A stretch of DNA of 64,000 nucleotides, from NCBI GenBank assembly GCA_010356995.1, contig ML996699.1, positions 1 to 64,000 on the forward strand, given 5' to 3'. Numbering within the stretch: the stretch's first letter is position 1; every line of letters starts with the position of its first letter. The notes under the pieces were generated by a model. The model had not been told where the DNA came from. It saw only the letters and a list, made by a program, of their open reading frames with translations, and made no database searches. Made by a program: the position numbers and the translations under genes. Origin of the DNA: Trichodelitschia bisporula. Lineage: Eukaryota; Ascomycota; Dothideomycetes; Phaeotrichales; Phaeotrichaceae. This document shows, in pieces, positions 34,184 through 44,587 of this stretch.

Positions 34184-35204
34184 CTACGAAGGAAACCCAT
34201 CCGCATACACCGCAACCGCCTTCCCCTCGATAATCTCGCGCGCGTAGTCGCGAAATGCAACCGGCGATATATCCGGGTACAACACATGTGCGTCGAGATA
34301 ACCGAGATACAGCGCGTTCGTAAGCGTGTTGTCTCCGCGCACAAACTTGCTGAGGTTGTACTGGCCATTGTACAGCCCGAAGCGTGTCTGCATATTGTCC
34401 TCGGCTTCAAAGGCCGCCAGACACTCCACTGCATTCGCCCGGACCTGCGACTCACTTACCTCGACGAGGTTATCCAGCGTCTCCCCGCTCACCTCCTCCA
34501 TAATCGCCTTGATCTCGCGCTGTGTCCGCTCCTCCCCCCACGCCACCACTTTCTTATTCACCGTCCTCTCATCCGCCACTATCCGCGCCACAAACCTCCC
34601 CACATCACTCTTATCAATCAGCAGCGTCTTCGCCTCGCCCCCCGCATACACCTCCTTGAACTCAAATATCGCCGCGTACTTGCTCCGCCCCGACGGCAGC
34701 GTCAGAAACGAAATCTGATGCCAGAAGCCCACATCGATAATCGTGTACGGCACTTTCGCCACCCACAACGCTTGGTACACGCGCTCCTTCTCGTCGCGCA
34801 TGTACATCACCCCGCCGGGCGGGCAGATCGTGGTAAACCCGCAGGGCACGAAGCGCTGGGTTCCAGCCAAGGCGGTGGCAGCGATGAGCGGCAGCTGCGC
34901 GAGCTGATGCATTGGGCCGATGCAGCTGATGATGGTGTGGTAGGGCTTGATTTGGGCAGCGAGGGTCTCGACGGGCAAGTCCAGGGAGGCGATGAGGAGG
35001 TGCACGCCGGTAGGTTCGAGGGCGAGGACGGCGGGTTTGGTGGCGGAGGAGGGGCGGACGAGGGCGGTGACGTCCTGGTGGGTTAGTTCTAGATGGTTTG
35101 GGAAATGGGGCAGGACTTACGAAGGTGCCGGCGGCGAGGAGCGCGTTCACGATTTCGCGGCCGGTTTCGCCCGTGGCGCCGAGGACGAGGACTTTTTGGG
35201 CCAT
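34184..35204 (-). CDS. NmrA-like / isoflavone-reductase-like NAD(P)-binding protein
   Basis: Exons 35204..35121 and 35074..34184 (46-nt intron) give 324 residues. The N-terminal Rossmann motif is VLVLGATGETGREIV (GxTGxxG). Later blocks are HTIISCIGPMHQLAQ, RFVPCGFTTICPPGGVMYMRDEKERVYQAL (region of the catalytic Lys in atypical SDRs), YTIIDVGFWHQISF and LLIDKSDVGRFVARIVAD. These fit the NmrA/isoflavone reductase group of atypical short-chain dehydrogenases, which use NADPH or act as redox-sensing regulators. Substrate cannot be told from sequence. Cytosolic, no signal. Confidence 0.88.
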
Positions 35205-35745
35205 GGTGAAGGGGTAAGCAGCTGAATGGTATTGGAGAGACTCGAGGGGCGAAATTGAGCTCAATTGAGTCGAGATAGGTCGATAGGAGGGTGATTGAAG
35301 CTTGAGGGTTGAGGAGCGTAGATTAGCGAATTCTGAAGCCGTCAAGCTTGCTTTTATAGGTTAGAAACTGCCCCGCAAAAGCTCCGCCGTCTTCCCCGCG
35401 CTGCCCCTGATCTGAAGGCAAGCACACCATTGGGGAGCTAAGTACAGGTTCGTATCGCGGTCGTGGAAAGCGACATCGTCCGTGCGAATTCGACCGCGGG
35501 ATTTCGCCCGCCTCAGCCTCGTCATATATTGGCCAGGATGGGCGTGCTGACTAAGGGGTTGCGTATTCTTCCCTTATCAACGTGCCACACATGTAGTGAA
35601 GGGGGGCGGACAAACCGCAGAGCATAGCACAAGGCACAGAACAAAGTAGATAGAGTACACAGCACAGAGCATAATCGAGACTTTGCCAAACCACGCCGAA
35701 AAACAATCTGCCCATTCCCCAAACGCCAAACCGCTAGATCATGCC
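35205..35745. other. intergenic, nothing recognised
   Basis: This is the upstream side of the NmrA-like gene and the 3' side of PTM1. I see no element in it. Confidence 0.4.
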
Positions 35746-37702
35746 TTACTTTCCGCCGCCGCGGACCAGTCCCTCGCGCTCCTCGTCCTCGCTCTCCTCG
35801 TCCCCACTCCCACTCCCGCTCCACCGGTCCTCGTCGCCGACTTCAAATAGCGTGTCCGCCTCTAGACTGCGCTTCGGCAGGCTACTCGGCTTCTGCGGCT
35901 TCGGCGCCGGTAGAGGGGACTGGTCGCGGCGCGAGTACGCCGGGGGTGCGCTGGCGCCCACGCTTGCTGCGCCGCCTGCGCCACCTGCGTCGGTACTATC
36001 GCTGGGCGTGTGCTTGCCGTGCGCGGCTGCGGCTTCGACGTCCGAATCGAGCGAGTCGCGGACGCTGTTAATTTCGAAGCCCTCGTCGTCTTGGGCGAGC
36101 TGCGGGGGTTAGCAGGACAGTGAGTTAGGGGGAAGGGGGGGATTACCTCGTCGCTCATGGCGAAACGCCGGTTATTCGCCGTCGGTCGCCATAGGTACGC
36201 GATATACGCCACGTTCGCCAGGTACACGAGGTTCAGCCAGCCGTCGAGGACGAACCAGCGCGTCTTCCATTGCGCCTGGGGAGAATCGGCATCAACGGTG
36301 ACGACCGTGAACGAGGTGGCGAAGAAGGAGAGAAAGATGAAGATGATGCTGCCGAGGAGGCACCACCAGAGCTTCTTGTACATTCCGGCTTTCACGTGCT
36401 GCTTGCGCGCGACGAGATCCCTCATCGTCTGCCCGATGCTGTTGAGCGTCCACACGTAGAACGCGGTGAGAGTTGCCGCCAGTGGCACTACGACGAGGAG
36501 CACCATGGCCCCGGCCTCGTCCGGCCGGACTGTGAGACTTGCGACCGCGTAGATGACGTCGCACACAAAGTGCGTTGCCGCGAGCCAGCGCACCGCAATC
36601 ATTGTGCGCCCCAGTGACGGCTTAACGACGCCATAGCCCATACACACAATGAGCAGCAGGAATAATGAAAACGAGTTGCGTCCGGCGTTGAGAACCGCCA
36701 CAACGATCATGAACACTTTTGCGCCGAGGTTCGAGCCGTGCACGTTCTGGTAGTCGTAGAAGCCCCACGTCATGAGCATCTCGACAACGAGGAAGATAAT
36801 GATGGCGGTGATGTAGTTTTGGACGGCGAGAATGTCTGAACGGTGCTGCACGTAGAGGAAAGCCCAGAATGCGCCAATGACAGCGTAAACGAGGGTGAGG
36901 CCACCATAGAACGGGAGCTTCGGGATCTCAGCCGCGGGGAGCTCACCGTAGGCGTTGCGGAACTCTACGGTGGCGTGAAACTCGGACTCCGAATACACAA
37001 AGACACAGTAGTAGCCGGTGCGAACGATAGGATATGAAGGGGAGTCTGCGGGGGCGAGGGCCTTCGTAAGTATGGGGAGCTTCTGGCGTGCGGCGGCATC
37101 GGGTGCGAGCAGAAACTCGCCGCGCTGCGTGGAGTTGCAGAGAGCGCGTTCTACGGCGCCATCGTCGCAGATGAAGTCGATGGTGTCACCGTCGGGGCGG
37201 CCAACGAGGTCCTTGTCCGAGTATTCGAAGATGACGAGCGCGATCGGTGCGTCGGCGGTGACGGTGATGACGGGGTCGCGCGAGCCACCCCACGACTTCT
37301 TGCTGTACATGCCGGAGCATCGCTGGTCATTTTCGACGGTATTGTCCTGAGACGGGGAGAGTTAGTGTGGAGCAGGCTACGGGTCATGAAGCGCTAGATA
37401 TTGTAGTGGCACAGGCGGTTCGGGTGGCATGAGAATTGCATCGGGGATGAAGGGGAAGAGAGTGCCCCCAGGGAGGAACATGGAGCTTTCTTTGCAGTAT
37501 GAGGGAATAGGAGAGAGTTTGAGAGACGAGATCAAGCGGAGAGCGGCGCTCTAGCACTAGGTGTAAGGAGAGACATCGACTGACGATGACGGAGGAAATA
37601 GCGACGGGAGCAGCGGAGATAGAACAGTTAACTTACCAGAACGACCTTTGCGGCGTGGACGCCCCCAATGAGGGCCCCGAGGGCCAGCAATCTCCAGCGC
37701 AT
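35746..37702 (-). CDS. PTM1: Ptm1-like seven-transmembrane protein (Lung7TM/GOST family)
   Basis: Exons 37702..37637, 37346..36147 and 36099..35746 give 539 residues (yeast Ptm1 531). Exon 1 is only a signal peptide (MRWRLLALGALIGGVHAAKVVL). Its 290-nt intron is far longer than others here, but both ends are phase 0 and no middle exon is needed. A luminal domain follows with DNTVENDQRCSGMYSKKSW and cysteine pairs (CDD, CNS). Then come seven hydrophobic segments starting FYGGLTLVYAVIGAFWAFLY and ending WLNLVYLANVAYIAYLWRP. The cytosolic tail is acidic and disordered, with LAQDDEGFEINSVRD. Members sit in Golgi and endosomal membranes and are implicated in membrane traffic. It diverges from CTU2 with 177 bases between start codons. 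Confidence 0.88.
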
Positions 37703-37879
37703 GATGAAGTGATGATGTTTGGAGATGGTGTTTGTGCCAGCTTGCCCGATGGCCCCGTCAAGGGAGGCCCTTGGTGCCAAGGCGTGGCACAGCACGATCT
37801 GAGCCACCATAAAATATAGCGTCATTGATGTAGCAATCTCCGCCATCAACGTTGCATCACCGTCTTACTTACGCCCGTC

Positions 37880-39053
37880 ATGACACAGGACGTCTGCAAA
37901 AAGTGCAGCATGCTCGCCGCCGTCGTCACAGTGCGGTCGGACCCGCTATGCGCCGATTGCTTCGCGCGCTTCGTCAACACGAAGGTCGTCAAGCGCATGG
38001 AAGGCTTCCGTACGCGGTACGCGACTGCGGGAGAGGAGCGGTGCCTACTGCTGCCGGTGTCGTTTGGCGTTGGCTCGCTCACGCTTCTACATGTGCTAGA
38101 CCGGCATCTGGTACAACAGTGCGAGCGGTACGGGCGGACGGGGTATGCGCTGCGTGTGCTCTATGTTGGAGTGGAGGGAGCGGAAAGAGAGAGACTGGCG
38201 ATGCTGCGGGAGAAGTACCGGCACCCAGTAACCGTGCTGCCGCTTGCCGCCGTCTTGTAGGCCTCTCTGCATTTTATATACCACGCTGACGGATAGTGAA
38301 TCTGCCGATGATACCGACGGTGCAGATGGCGTGAGCGGTGCGAGTGAGGTAGACGCGGACGCAGACCACACGGATGACGCGGACCAAGGGAACGGTACGG
38401 ACAAGACAAAGGACACGCAGGGAAATAGCACAGAGGCAGCCGAAAAGTTGACCACCCTCCTCGCTGCCCTCACCCCCACCTCGACCGCCGACGTGATCTC
38501 CATACTCAAAACCCGCCTCATAGCCAACTACGCCCGCCGCACCGGCTGCGAGGCCGTCCTCTGGGGCAGCAGCACCACGCGGCTCGCCGAAACGGCCCTC
38601 GCCGAGACAGCCAAAGGGCGCGGCTTCGCGCTGCCGTGGCATCTCGCCGACGGACCATCGCCATACGGCGTAGCCTTCCACCACCCACTGCGCGACGTGC
38701 TGGGCAAGGAGCTGACGGCCCATGCCGAGATTGTGTTTCCCGAGCTGCTGCCGCTAGTTGCCGAGGAAGTGCTGCCGCGCGGCACCATTGACGGCCTCAT
38801 GCGGGGCTACTTTGCGAGCGTTGAGGAGAGTTACCCGAGTATCGTATCTAACGTCGTGCGCACCACGGGGAAGCTTAAGCCACCGCCGCCGGGTGTCGCG
38901 CGGTGCGCGCTCTGCAGCCTACCCGTTGAGGCAGACCAGCTGGGCATCTACGGATGGGGTGGCGACCAAGCCGCCGGGCGCGGGGCAGAGGGCGAGCTTT
39001 GCTACGGATGTTCACGTGCAGTACCGGCAGAGGCGGCGGCATTGCTGCGATAG
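37880..39053 (+). CDS. CTU2: cytoplasmic tRNA 2-thiolation protein 2 (Ctu2/Ncs2)
   Basis: Exons 37880..38256 and 38297..39053 give 377 residues. The 40-nt intron (donor GTAGGC, branch GCTGAC) is the only one that restores frame between VTVLPLAAV and ESADDTDG. The N-terminus has zinc-binding-like pairs CKKC (6-9) and CADC, then the degenerate PP-loop SFGVGSLTLLHVLDRHL. Later are VISILKTRLIANYARRTGCEAVLWGSSTTRLAETALAETAKGRGFALPW and a C-terminal CALC...LCYGC pair. Family knowledge: Ctu1-Ctu2 adds the 2-thio group to wobble U34 of Lys, Glu and Gln tRNAs, using sulfur from Urm1. The linker between the halves is strongly acidic (Asp/Thr-rich). Cytosol. Confidence 0.9.
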
Positions 39054-39168
39054 TAATAATTACTTGCATTATGTGGGTATCGGATCGAGAAGTCTACCAG
39101 AAGCTACCAGAGGCCAGAGCTACCGGACGACGCCATGAGAAAGCTAACAGAACGCTACAACAATTCCT

Positions 39169-40074
39169 TTAATGCCGCTGCATCTCCACGTCCCCCTTCT
39201 TTGAGCGCCATCCGCCAAACAGCCCCTTGCGCTCCGCCTGGCGCTCCTCACGACCTCCACGCTCCTCGCGACCTCCACGCTCCTCACGCTCTTCACGACC
39301 TCCACGCTCCTCGCGACCTCCGCGATCCGTCCGTATGCGAGCCGGCTCCGGGTGGCGTGGGCCGTCCGCCACGCTCGAGTACCGCGGGAGTTCCTCATCG
39401 CTGACGTCCTCATAGACGGTGGCTGGCGCAGGCGGAGTGTAAGCCTCGCCACGACGGCGGGCCTCCTCTTCGGCGCGCTCCTCCGCGGACGTAAGCTCGC
39501 GCGGCTTGTACTTGCGGTCGAGAGCTTTCTCGAGGAGACGCACGTTCTTGGTGTTGGCCTTGACACTAGCGTCGAGCAGGTCGCCGGCGAATGGGACGAG
39601 CCCGATGACGAAGTCTAACGCAATCCACATCTCCATCTGACGCTTTGTAGAGCTGTCAAGCCCACCAGTGACTTTGCAGCAGTGACGGTACAGTGAGATG
39701 GCGAGCATCATGTCGAGCACGTCGCCGATTTCGGGGATGAGCCCAAGAACGGAGGACCAGCCGAAGCGTATGCCGAGGAAGGTGAAGAGCGCCATGTCGA
39801 GCTGGTATGCGCGCTTGCGAGCGGCGGCGAGAATGTCGGCGTCGTGCTCTGGAATGTATGCGGGGATCTGCTTCTTGCACTTTTTCTTGCGCCCGCGCGC
39901 GTCTGTGCGGTACTCGTAGTAGGGGTCCTATAGGAAGGGCATTAGCAGTGCAAACAAGGCGAACTGACCCTGAGGATCGCTTACATATGGGCCTGAGGGC
40001 TCCTTGCCCTTGTACTTTTTCAGCTGCGAGTTGAGCATCTTCTTTGCGGCATATTTGCCGACAGCGCCAGCCAT
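39169..40074 (-). CDS. DUF4112 protein (282 aa)
   Basis: Exons 40074..39985 and 39927..39169 (57-nt intron) encode 282 residues. The core has FGWSSVLGLIPEIGDVLDMMLA and MWIALDFVIGLVPFAGDLLDASVKANTKN, the paired G-L-(I/V)-P-x-x-G-D-x-x-D motif of the DUF4112 family, plus two hydrophobic segments. The function of the family is unknown. The N-terminal part is Lys-rich (KKMLNSQLKKYKGKE, GRKKKCKKQ). The C-terminal 70 residues are charged with a GGREER repeat produced by an 18-bp DNA repeat. It diverges from DCP2. Confidence 0.87.
39243..39322. repeat. 18-bp tandem repeat inside the DUF4112 gene
   Basis: Units of the type CACGACCTCCACGCTCCT and CGCGACCTCCACGCTCCT alternate about four times, with one half-unit (CACGCTCTT). 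They encode RGGREE-type repeats on the minus strand. Copy number is likely variable between strains (inference). Confidence 0.7.
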
Positions 40075-40930
40075 GGTTGTGGGAGAGAAAGAGGTCGTAG
40101 AAGGGGTATTGGACGGTTAGAGTAAGTGAGGACCGTGGGTAGACGAGTGATTGAGAGGGTTCGAAGCTGATGGAGCGACGCGTAGAGCAGAGGTCGGCGA
40201 TTGTAGATGTACTGAGATTCGAGAACAATGCTCGGGCGGCACAAAGGTTCTAAAACGAGCTTCTCCGACGACTGGCCTGCAGGTGTTGATGGGTTCAGTG
40301 GTATGAAACAGCTGCGCGCTTGGAGGAACAAACGGGCGACAAAGACGACAAAGGCGAGATGAAAGGCTGGTTTTAATGGTCAATGGGTCAGCGGGAGAGC
40401 TAAGTAGTCCAGAGACGGATAGCAAACGGCACAGGAGAGGCCGCAAGATAGGACGGAGAAGCGAGCTGAGGTGCAGGACGTATCACTCAGCGCCATTTAT
40501 TTCCCTGTTTCCATTGCGTTTGGTGATGCATGAGCCACTCCCACCGTCATCAAGCCACTCAACAAACACCACCAGCCACAGGTGAAGAGCCTGCACAGCC
40601 ACCGAACCCCCGAGTGGCGATCCCGGTAATTGGTCCGCCTCCTGCCACGCGATGCACGGGTACACGTGCCTCTGATTAGACGCGACTGCCGCGCGTCCCC
40701 ACGTACCGCCCAATCACCACCCGCCCCGCTGTGGCGCAGTTCCTCTGCCAACCCCCAAGCGCGCAACGCATCACTGCAAACAAAGCGGATGACCTTCAAC
40801 CTCTCTCGTCTGTCCACGTTGATCCATTCGTGGCGGTGCCAACATCCCCGTACCCCGCTGTTCTTCTTTCTGTCGTCATCTGTCGTGTGTAGTCTCTAAC
40901 TCTGTTAACCGTCCTACGCCGACCGTCAGT
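40075..40930. promoter_or_regulatory. shared divergent upstream region of the DUF4112 gene and DCP2
   Basis: These 856 bases lie between divergent start codons. The half next to DCP2 is pyrimidine-rich from about 40790 on. No gene or TATA box is seen. Confidence 0.4.
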
Positions 40931-43378
40931 ATGGCGGACAAGCGCCCTCCGATGGACAGGCGCCTCACGATGAACAAAAGCCTTATCGAGTGTATGTTCC
41001 TCCGTCCATCTCTCTATCTAGCTAACAGGCAGGGCTCGATGATCTATGCGTTCGCTTTGTTATCAACCTCCCGCGCGAGGAGCTCGAGTCGGTCGAGCGC
41101 ATATGCTTCCAGATCGAGGAGGCTCAGTGGTTCTACGAGGACTTTGTGCGCCCGCTGGACCCGACCCTGCCGTCGCTGAACCTACGGCAATTTTGCTCGT
41201 TGATCTTCCAGCACTGTGTACTACTGTCGCCGCTGGCGTCGATGTCCTCGGAAGCGTACACGGAGTTCCTCACATACAAGACACGCGTGCCAGTTCGCGG
41301 TGCCATCATGCTGAACCAAGATATGAGCAAGGTGGTGCTTGTCAAGGGCTGGAAGAAGGGTGCGAAGTGGAGTTTCCCGCGCGGCAAGATCAACAAGGAT
41401 GAACCTGACCTCGACTGCGCCATCCGCGAGGTGTACGAGGAGACGGGCTACGACCTGCGCGGTAGTGGGCTGGTGCCGGACGACCCGCAAGCTTTAGACG
41501 TGACGCTCCGCGAACAGCATATGCGGCTGTACGTATTCCGCGGCGTGCCGATGGACACGTATTTTGAGCCGCGTACCCGGAAGGAGATTTCAGTGAGTGG
41601 CTCGCTGGTTTGATGGACGAGCTGACCGTCAGAAAATTGAGTGGTACTCGCTTGCCGACCTGCCGGCGTTCAAGCGCGGCGACGAGCGCAGCAGCAGCTT
41701 CTACATGGTCGCGCCGTTTATTTCAAAGCTGAAGACCTGGATCAATGAGCAGCGGCGCAACGACCGCCGACGTGAGGTGTTAATCGACAGCGAGGAGGAC
41801 GGCGAGGAGGTGCCTGAGCCGGAGTCAGAGCCGGCGCCAGAGCCGGAGCCGGCGGCATTCCAGCGGCTGCTATCGGGGCTGCGCAGCTCGGCCGGAGGCG
41901 TTGAGGGAGCGGAGGCGGGGATCGAAGTGATGCCAGCGATGTATAGGGAGCTGGCGGCTGAGTCAAAGAGGCAGTTTGAGGACGACAACCCGTTCCTGGC
42001 GGGATCCGTACAGGGTGTCCGGGGCGTCCCTCACACGCCGTTCGACCAGATCACCACCACGCCGCCCGAAGCCGACACCCCACACCACGTCCCGCCGCCG
42101 GCGCACGTTCCGCACGTCCCGCCACCCGTCTTCCCGTACTCCCCCGCAACGACCGTCGACCACCCGCACGGACCGCGGCCGTACCCGGGCCCGACATCGC
42201 ACCCGTTCTCGGCCAGAGGCACGCAGGGCGCGGTCCAGGGCGTGACCCCGACCCCGCACGCCCCCCAGGGCCAAGAAGTCCCGTTCGCGCAGCAATTCGG
42301 CTCCCACGCGACCATCCCGCCCGCTTCGCGGCTGCCCGCTCCCCAGCTCACCGGCCATGCGCTGCACTTGCTCAACGTGTTCAACGGCCCGCAGACGCCG
42401 CCCAAGCCGCCCGCGCCGCGCCAGGTCACGCCCTCGACGGGACCGTCGCCGGGTGTGAGCGAGATCTCGACGAGCATGATCCCTGTGTCGCCGCAGCTGC
42501 GCAACATTCCGCCTCCTGCGCCGATGCCGCCCGCGCCTATGCCACCGGCGCCCATGGCCCCTCGCACGCACACCCCCCATCAAACCGCGCTTTTGAACCT
42601 GCTTAACGCGGACGGTGAGCTCGAGGCCACCGACCAGCCCGTTGAGTTGGCCACCCAACCGTCCCCGCGCATGCCACGGGACGCGAGTGCGAGTCCTCTG
42701 CGCCCGCGCCTGAGCATGCGCCGGCTCAGCACCATGGACGACGAGAAGCGCGACCCAGGGCTCGTGTCCGCGACAGTGAGCGGCCCGCTCAACGCGCCGG
42801 AGTTTGAGACCGTACGCCGCAAGCCGCGGGGCAGCAACCAGTCCTCCCCGAAAGCGAAAAGCAGCCCACGTTTCGCGACGCGCTCGCCCTACCAGCCGCA
42901 GTCCGCCAGCCCATACCAGCCATCCTCGCCATCGCGGCTGCGGGAGCGCGCGACTAGCCCCGCTGTCCCGCTGCACACGGCGCGCGGCGCGGCGGCGCAG
43001 ATCGAGGCGCCGAAGCCGTTCCATCCGACTAAGATACTGCGGAGGCCGGAGCAGTTAACCGCGGTGGTGAATGCGCAGGAGCGGCGCGCGGCGGAGTTGC
43101 CGGAGCAGAAGGCGACGTTGTTGGGGATGCTGAATAGTCGGGAGAATATGCCGCTGCGGGTGCGTAGTCCCGTGAGTCCGCTGCCCGGGGGTGGTCGGGG
43201 AACAGGGATGCGGAATGTTAGTGGGCCGGTGGAGGGGCGGGAGAGTGCGGCGAGTGCGGCGAGTAGTGCTGCGCGTAGAGGGAGTGGGCCGCAGACGCCG
43301 ATTACGCCGGTTGAGCGGCACTTTTTGATGGGGTATCTCGAGGGTGTGGCGAAGAGTGCTACGGGGCGAGTGGGTTAG
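40931..43378 (+). CDS. DCP2: mRNA decapping enzyme Dcp2
   Basis: Exons 40931..40991, 41033..41592 and 41633..43378 give 788 residues. The N-terminal regulatory domain (Box A) shows DDLCVRFVINLPREELE and QWFYEDFVRP. The Nudix domain contains GWKKGAKWSFPRGKINKDEPDL followed by the Nudix box GX5EX7REUXEEXGU intact, as REVYEETGY. Box B ends near FYMVAPFISKLKTWI. The 550-residue Pro/Ser-rich tail carries short leucine-rich helices GHALHLLNVF (about 448), QTALLNLLNAD (about 524) and KATLLGMLNSRE (about 700) of the kind that bind Edc3/Pat1. It hydrolyses the m7G cap in cytoplasmic P-bodies. Both introns are 40-41 nt with CTAAC or CTGAC branch sites. Confidence 0.96.
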
Positions 43379-43537
43379 GGATGGTCAAAGGTTGTATTCA
43401 CCTACAGCGAAGGTGGTGATGGATAGAGCGTGCAGGTACAGAGTGCATTGTTATAACGTGTCAACGAGCCACGAGCGTACATAGATAGGCGCAGGCGGAA
43501 TAATTCAGCGTTCCATTTTCAGTTCTTCCATTCTTGT

Positions 43538-44587
43538 TCATTGCGTGTCTACGGCTTTCCGCTCTGCCTTGCTCCGCTGCCGCGCGGTCTCCCGCTCGCG
43601 CAGCCAGTCTGGTACAAAAGCCTTGACGCGCAGATCGCTTCCCTTAAGCGCGAATTCATCGCCGGGCGTCCAGCTCCCGCCCTCCGCGCTGACGCGCAAG
43701 TCGCTCATATTTTCCAAGCGGCACAGCGCGAGGCCCACATTCCCCATGCCGAACAGCCAGCGCCCGGCAGGTCTTTTCCCTCCCCCGAGGGCCACGATAT
43801 CCGTCCCGGCCTCCACACCCCCCGCATCGAACTCAGGCTGGTACGCCAAGTCCTCCGGCGGCGTCTCGCCCGCGCGATACAGCTGCACGGGCAGAAGCCG
43901 CTTCCGCACCACACCCGTGTGCTGCGTCCGGATGGTCAACTCCTGTCCCACGTAGCACCCCTTCCTGAAATCAATCGCGGACAGGTGGTCCAGATTCGCT
44001 TCGTGCGGCAACAGGCCAGGGAGGATGGATGACGGGGGTAGGCCGTGCTGGAGTGTGCTTAGGGTGTAGTCCTTTTCGCTTGCGTGCCGGAGGGAGAGCG
44101 CGGGCTCAGCGCCGGGGGGGAGGAGCATCCGCGCGCCGAGCGCGGGGAGGCGCGGGTCGAGCAGCGTGGGTGTATCCGTAGGCAGAGCGAGGCCCGGGCC
44201 CCATGTAGCCCAGACGGACCATCCCCCCCGTGCAAAAGCGATCTTGCTGCGGAGCTTGTGCTTGCGTAGATGCGACGCTAGAGTGTCGGCGAGGGCGGCG
44301 TCGACGTCGATGACGGCGCTGTACTGCCCGTCGATGAGGCGTGGGAACACGAATGCATCGGTTATGATGCGTCCTGGCGCGGTGAGGAAGGCGGTGTACC
44401 CGCCCGTCGTTTCGAGGAGTGTGCTTGTGCAGAGCCCGTGGAGGAACTTGGCTGTGTCGGGGCCGGTTAGGGAGAGGGTTGTGCGGGAGGGGAGGGGGGC
44501 GATGCCGATGGCGGGGGGCTGGGTTGAGTAGTGCCGATGGGGGAGGGCGTGTGGAGGACGCAGGCGGTGAAGGTGGAAGGGACGCAT
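43538..44587 (-). CDS. IBA57: mitochondrial Fe-S assembly factor Iba57/Caf17
   Basis: A single exon of 349 residues. The N-terminus is Arg/His-rich and free of acidic residues (MRPFHLHRLRPPHALPHRHY), as expected for a mitochondrial presequence. The folate-binding YgfZ/GcvT-like fold is seen in TAKFLHGLCTSTL, TAFLTAPGRIITDAFVFPR and the signature KGCYVGQELTIRTQHTGVVRKR (about 208-229), which includes the family's key cysteine. Iba57 works with Isa1/Isa2 in making [4Fe-4S] clusters for aconitase, lipoate synthase and other mitochondrial enzymes. Length matches family members. Confidence 0.94.
   Translation of the reverse strand: MRPFHLHRLRPPHALPHRHYSTQPPAIGIAPLPSRTTLSLTGPDTAKFLHGLCTSTLLETTGGYTAFLTAPGRIITDAFVFPRLIDGQYSAVIDVDAALADTLASHLRKHKLRSKIAFARGGWSVWATWGPGLALPTDTPTLLDPRLPALGARMLLPPGAEPALSLRHASEKDYTLSTLQHGLPPSSILPGLLPHEANLDHLSAIDFRKGCYVGQELTIRTQHTGVVRKRLLPVQLYRAGETPPEDLAYQPEFDAGGVEAGTDIVALGGGKRPAGRWLFGMGNVGLALCRLENMSDLRVSAEGGSWTPGDEFALKGSDLRVKAFVPDWLRERETARQRSKAERKAVDTQ

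Noticed and set aside
41963-43024. A 353-codon minus-strand frame opposite the Dcp2 tail
   Set aside because: Arg-rich shadow of the Pro-rich Dcp2 C-terminus.
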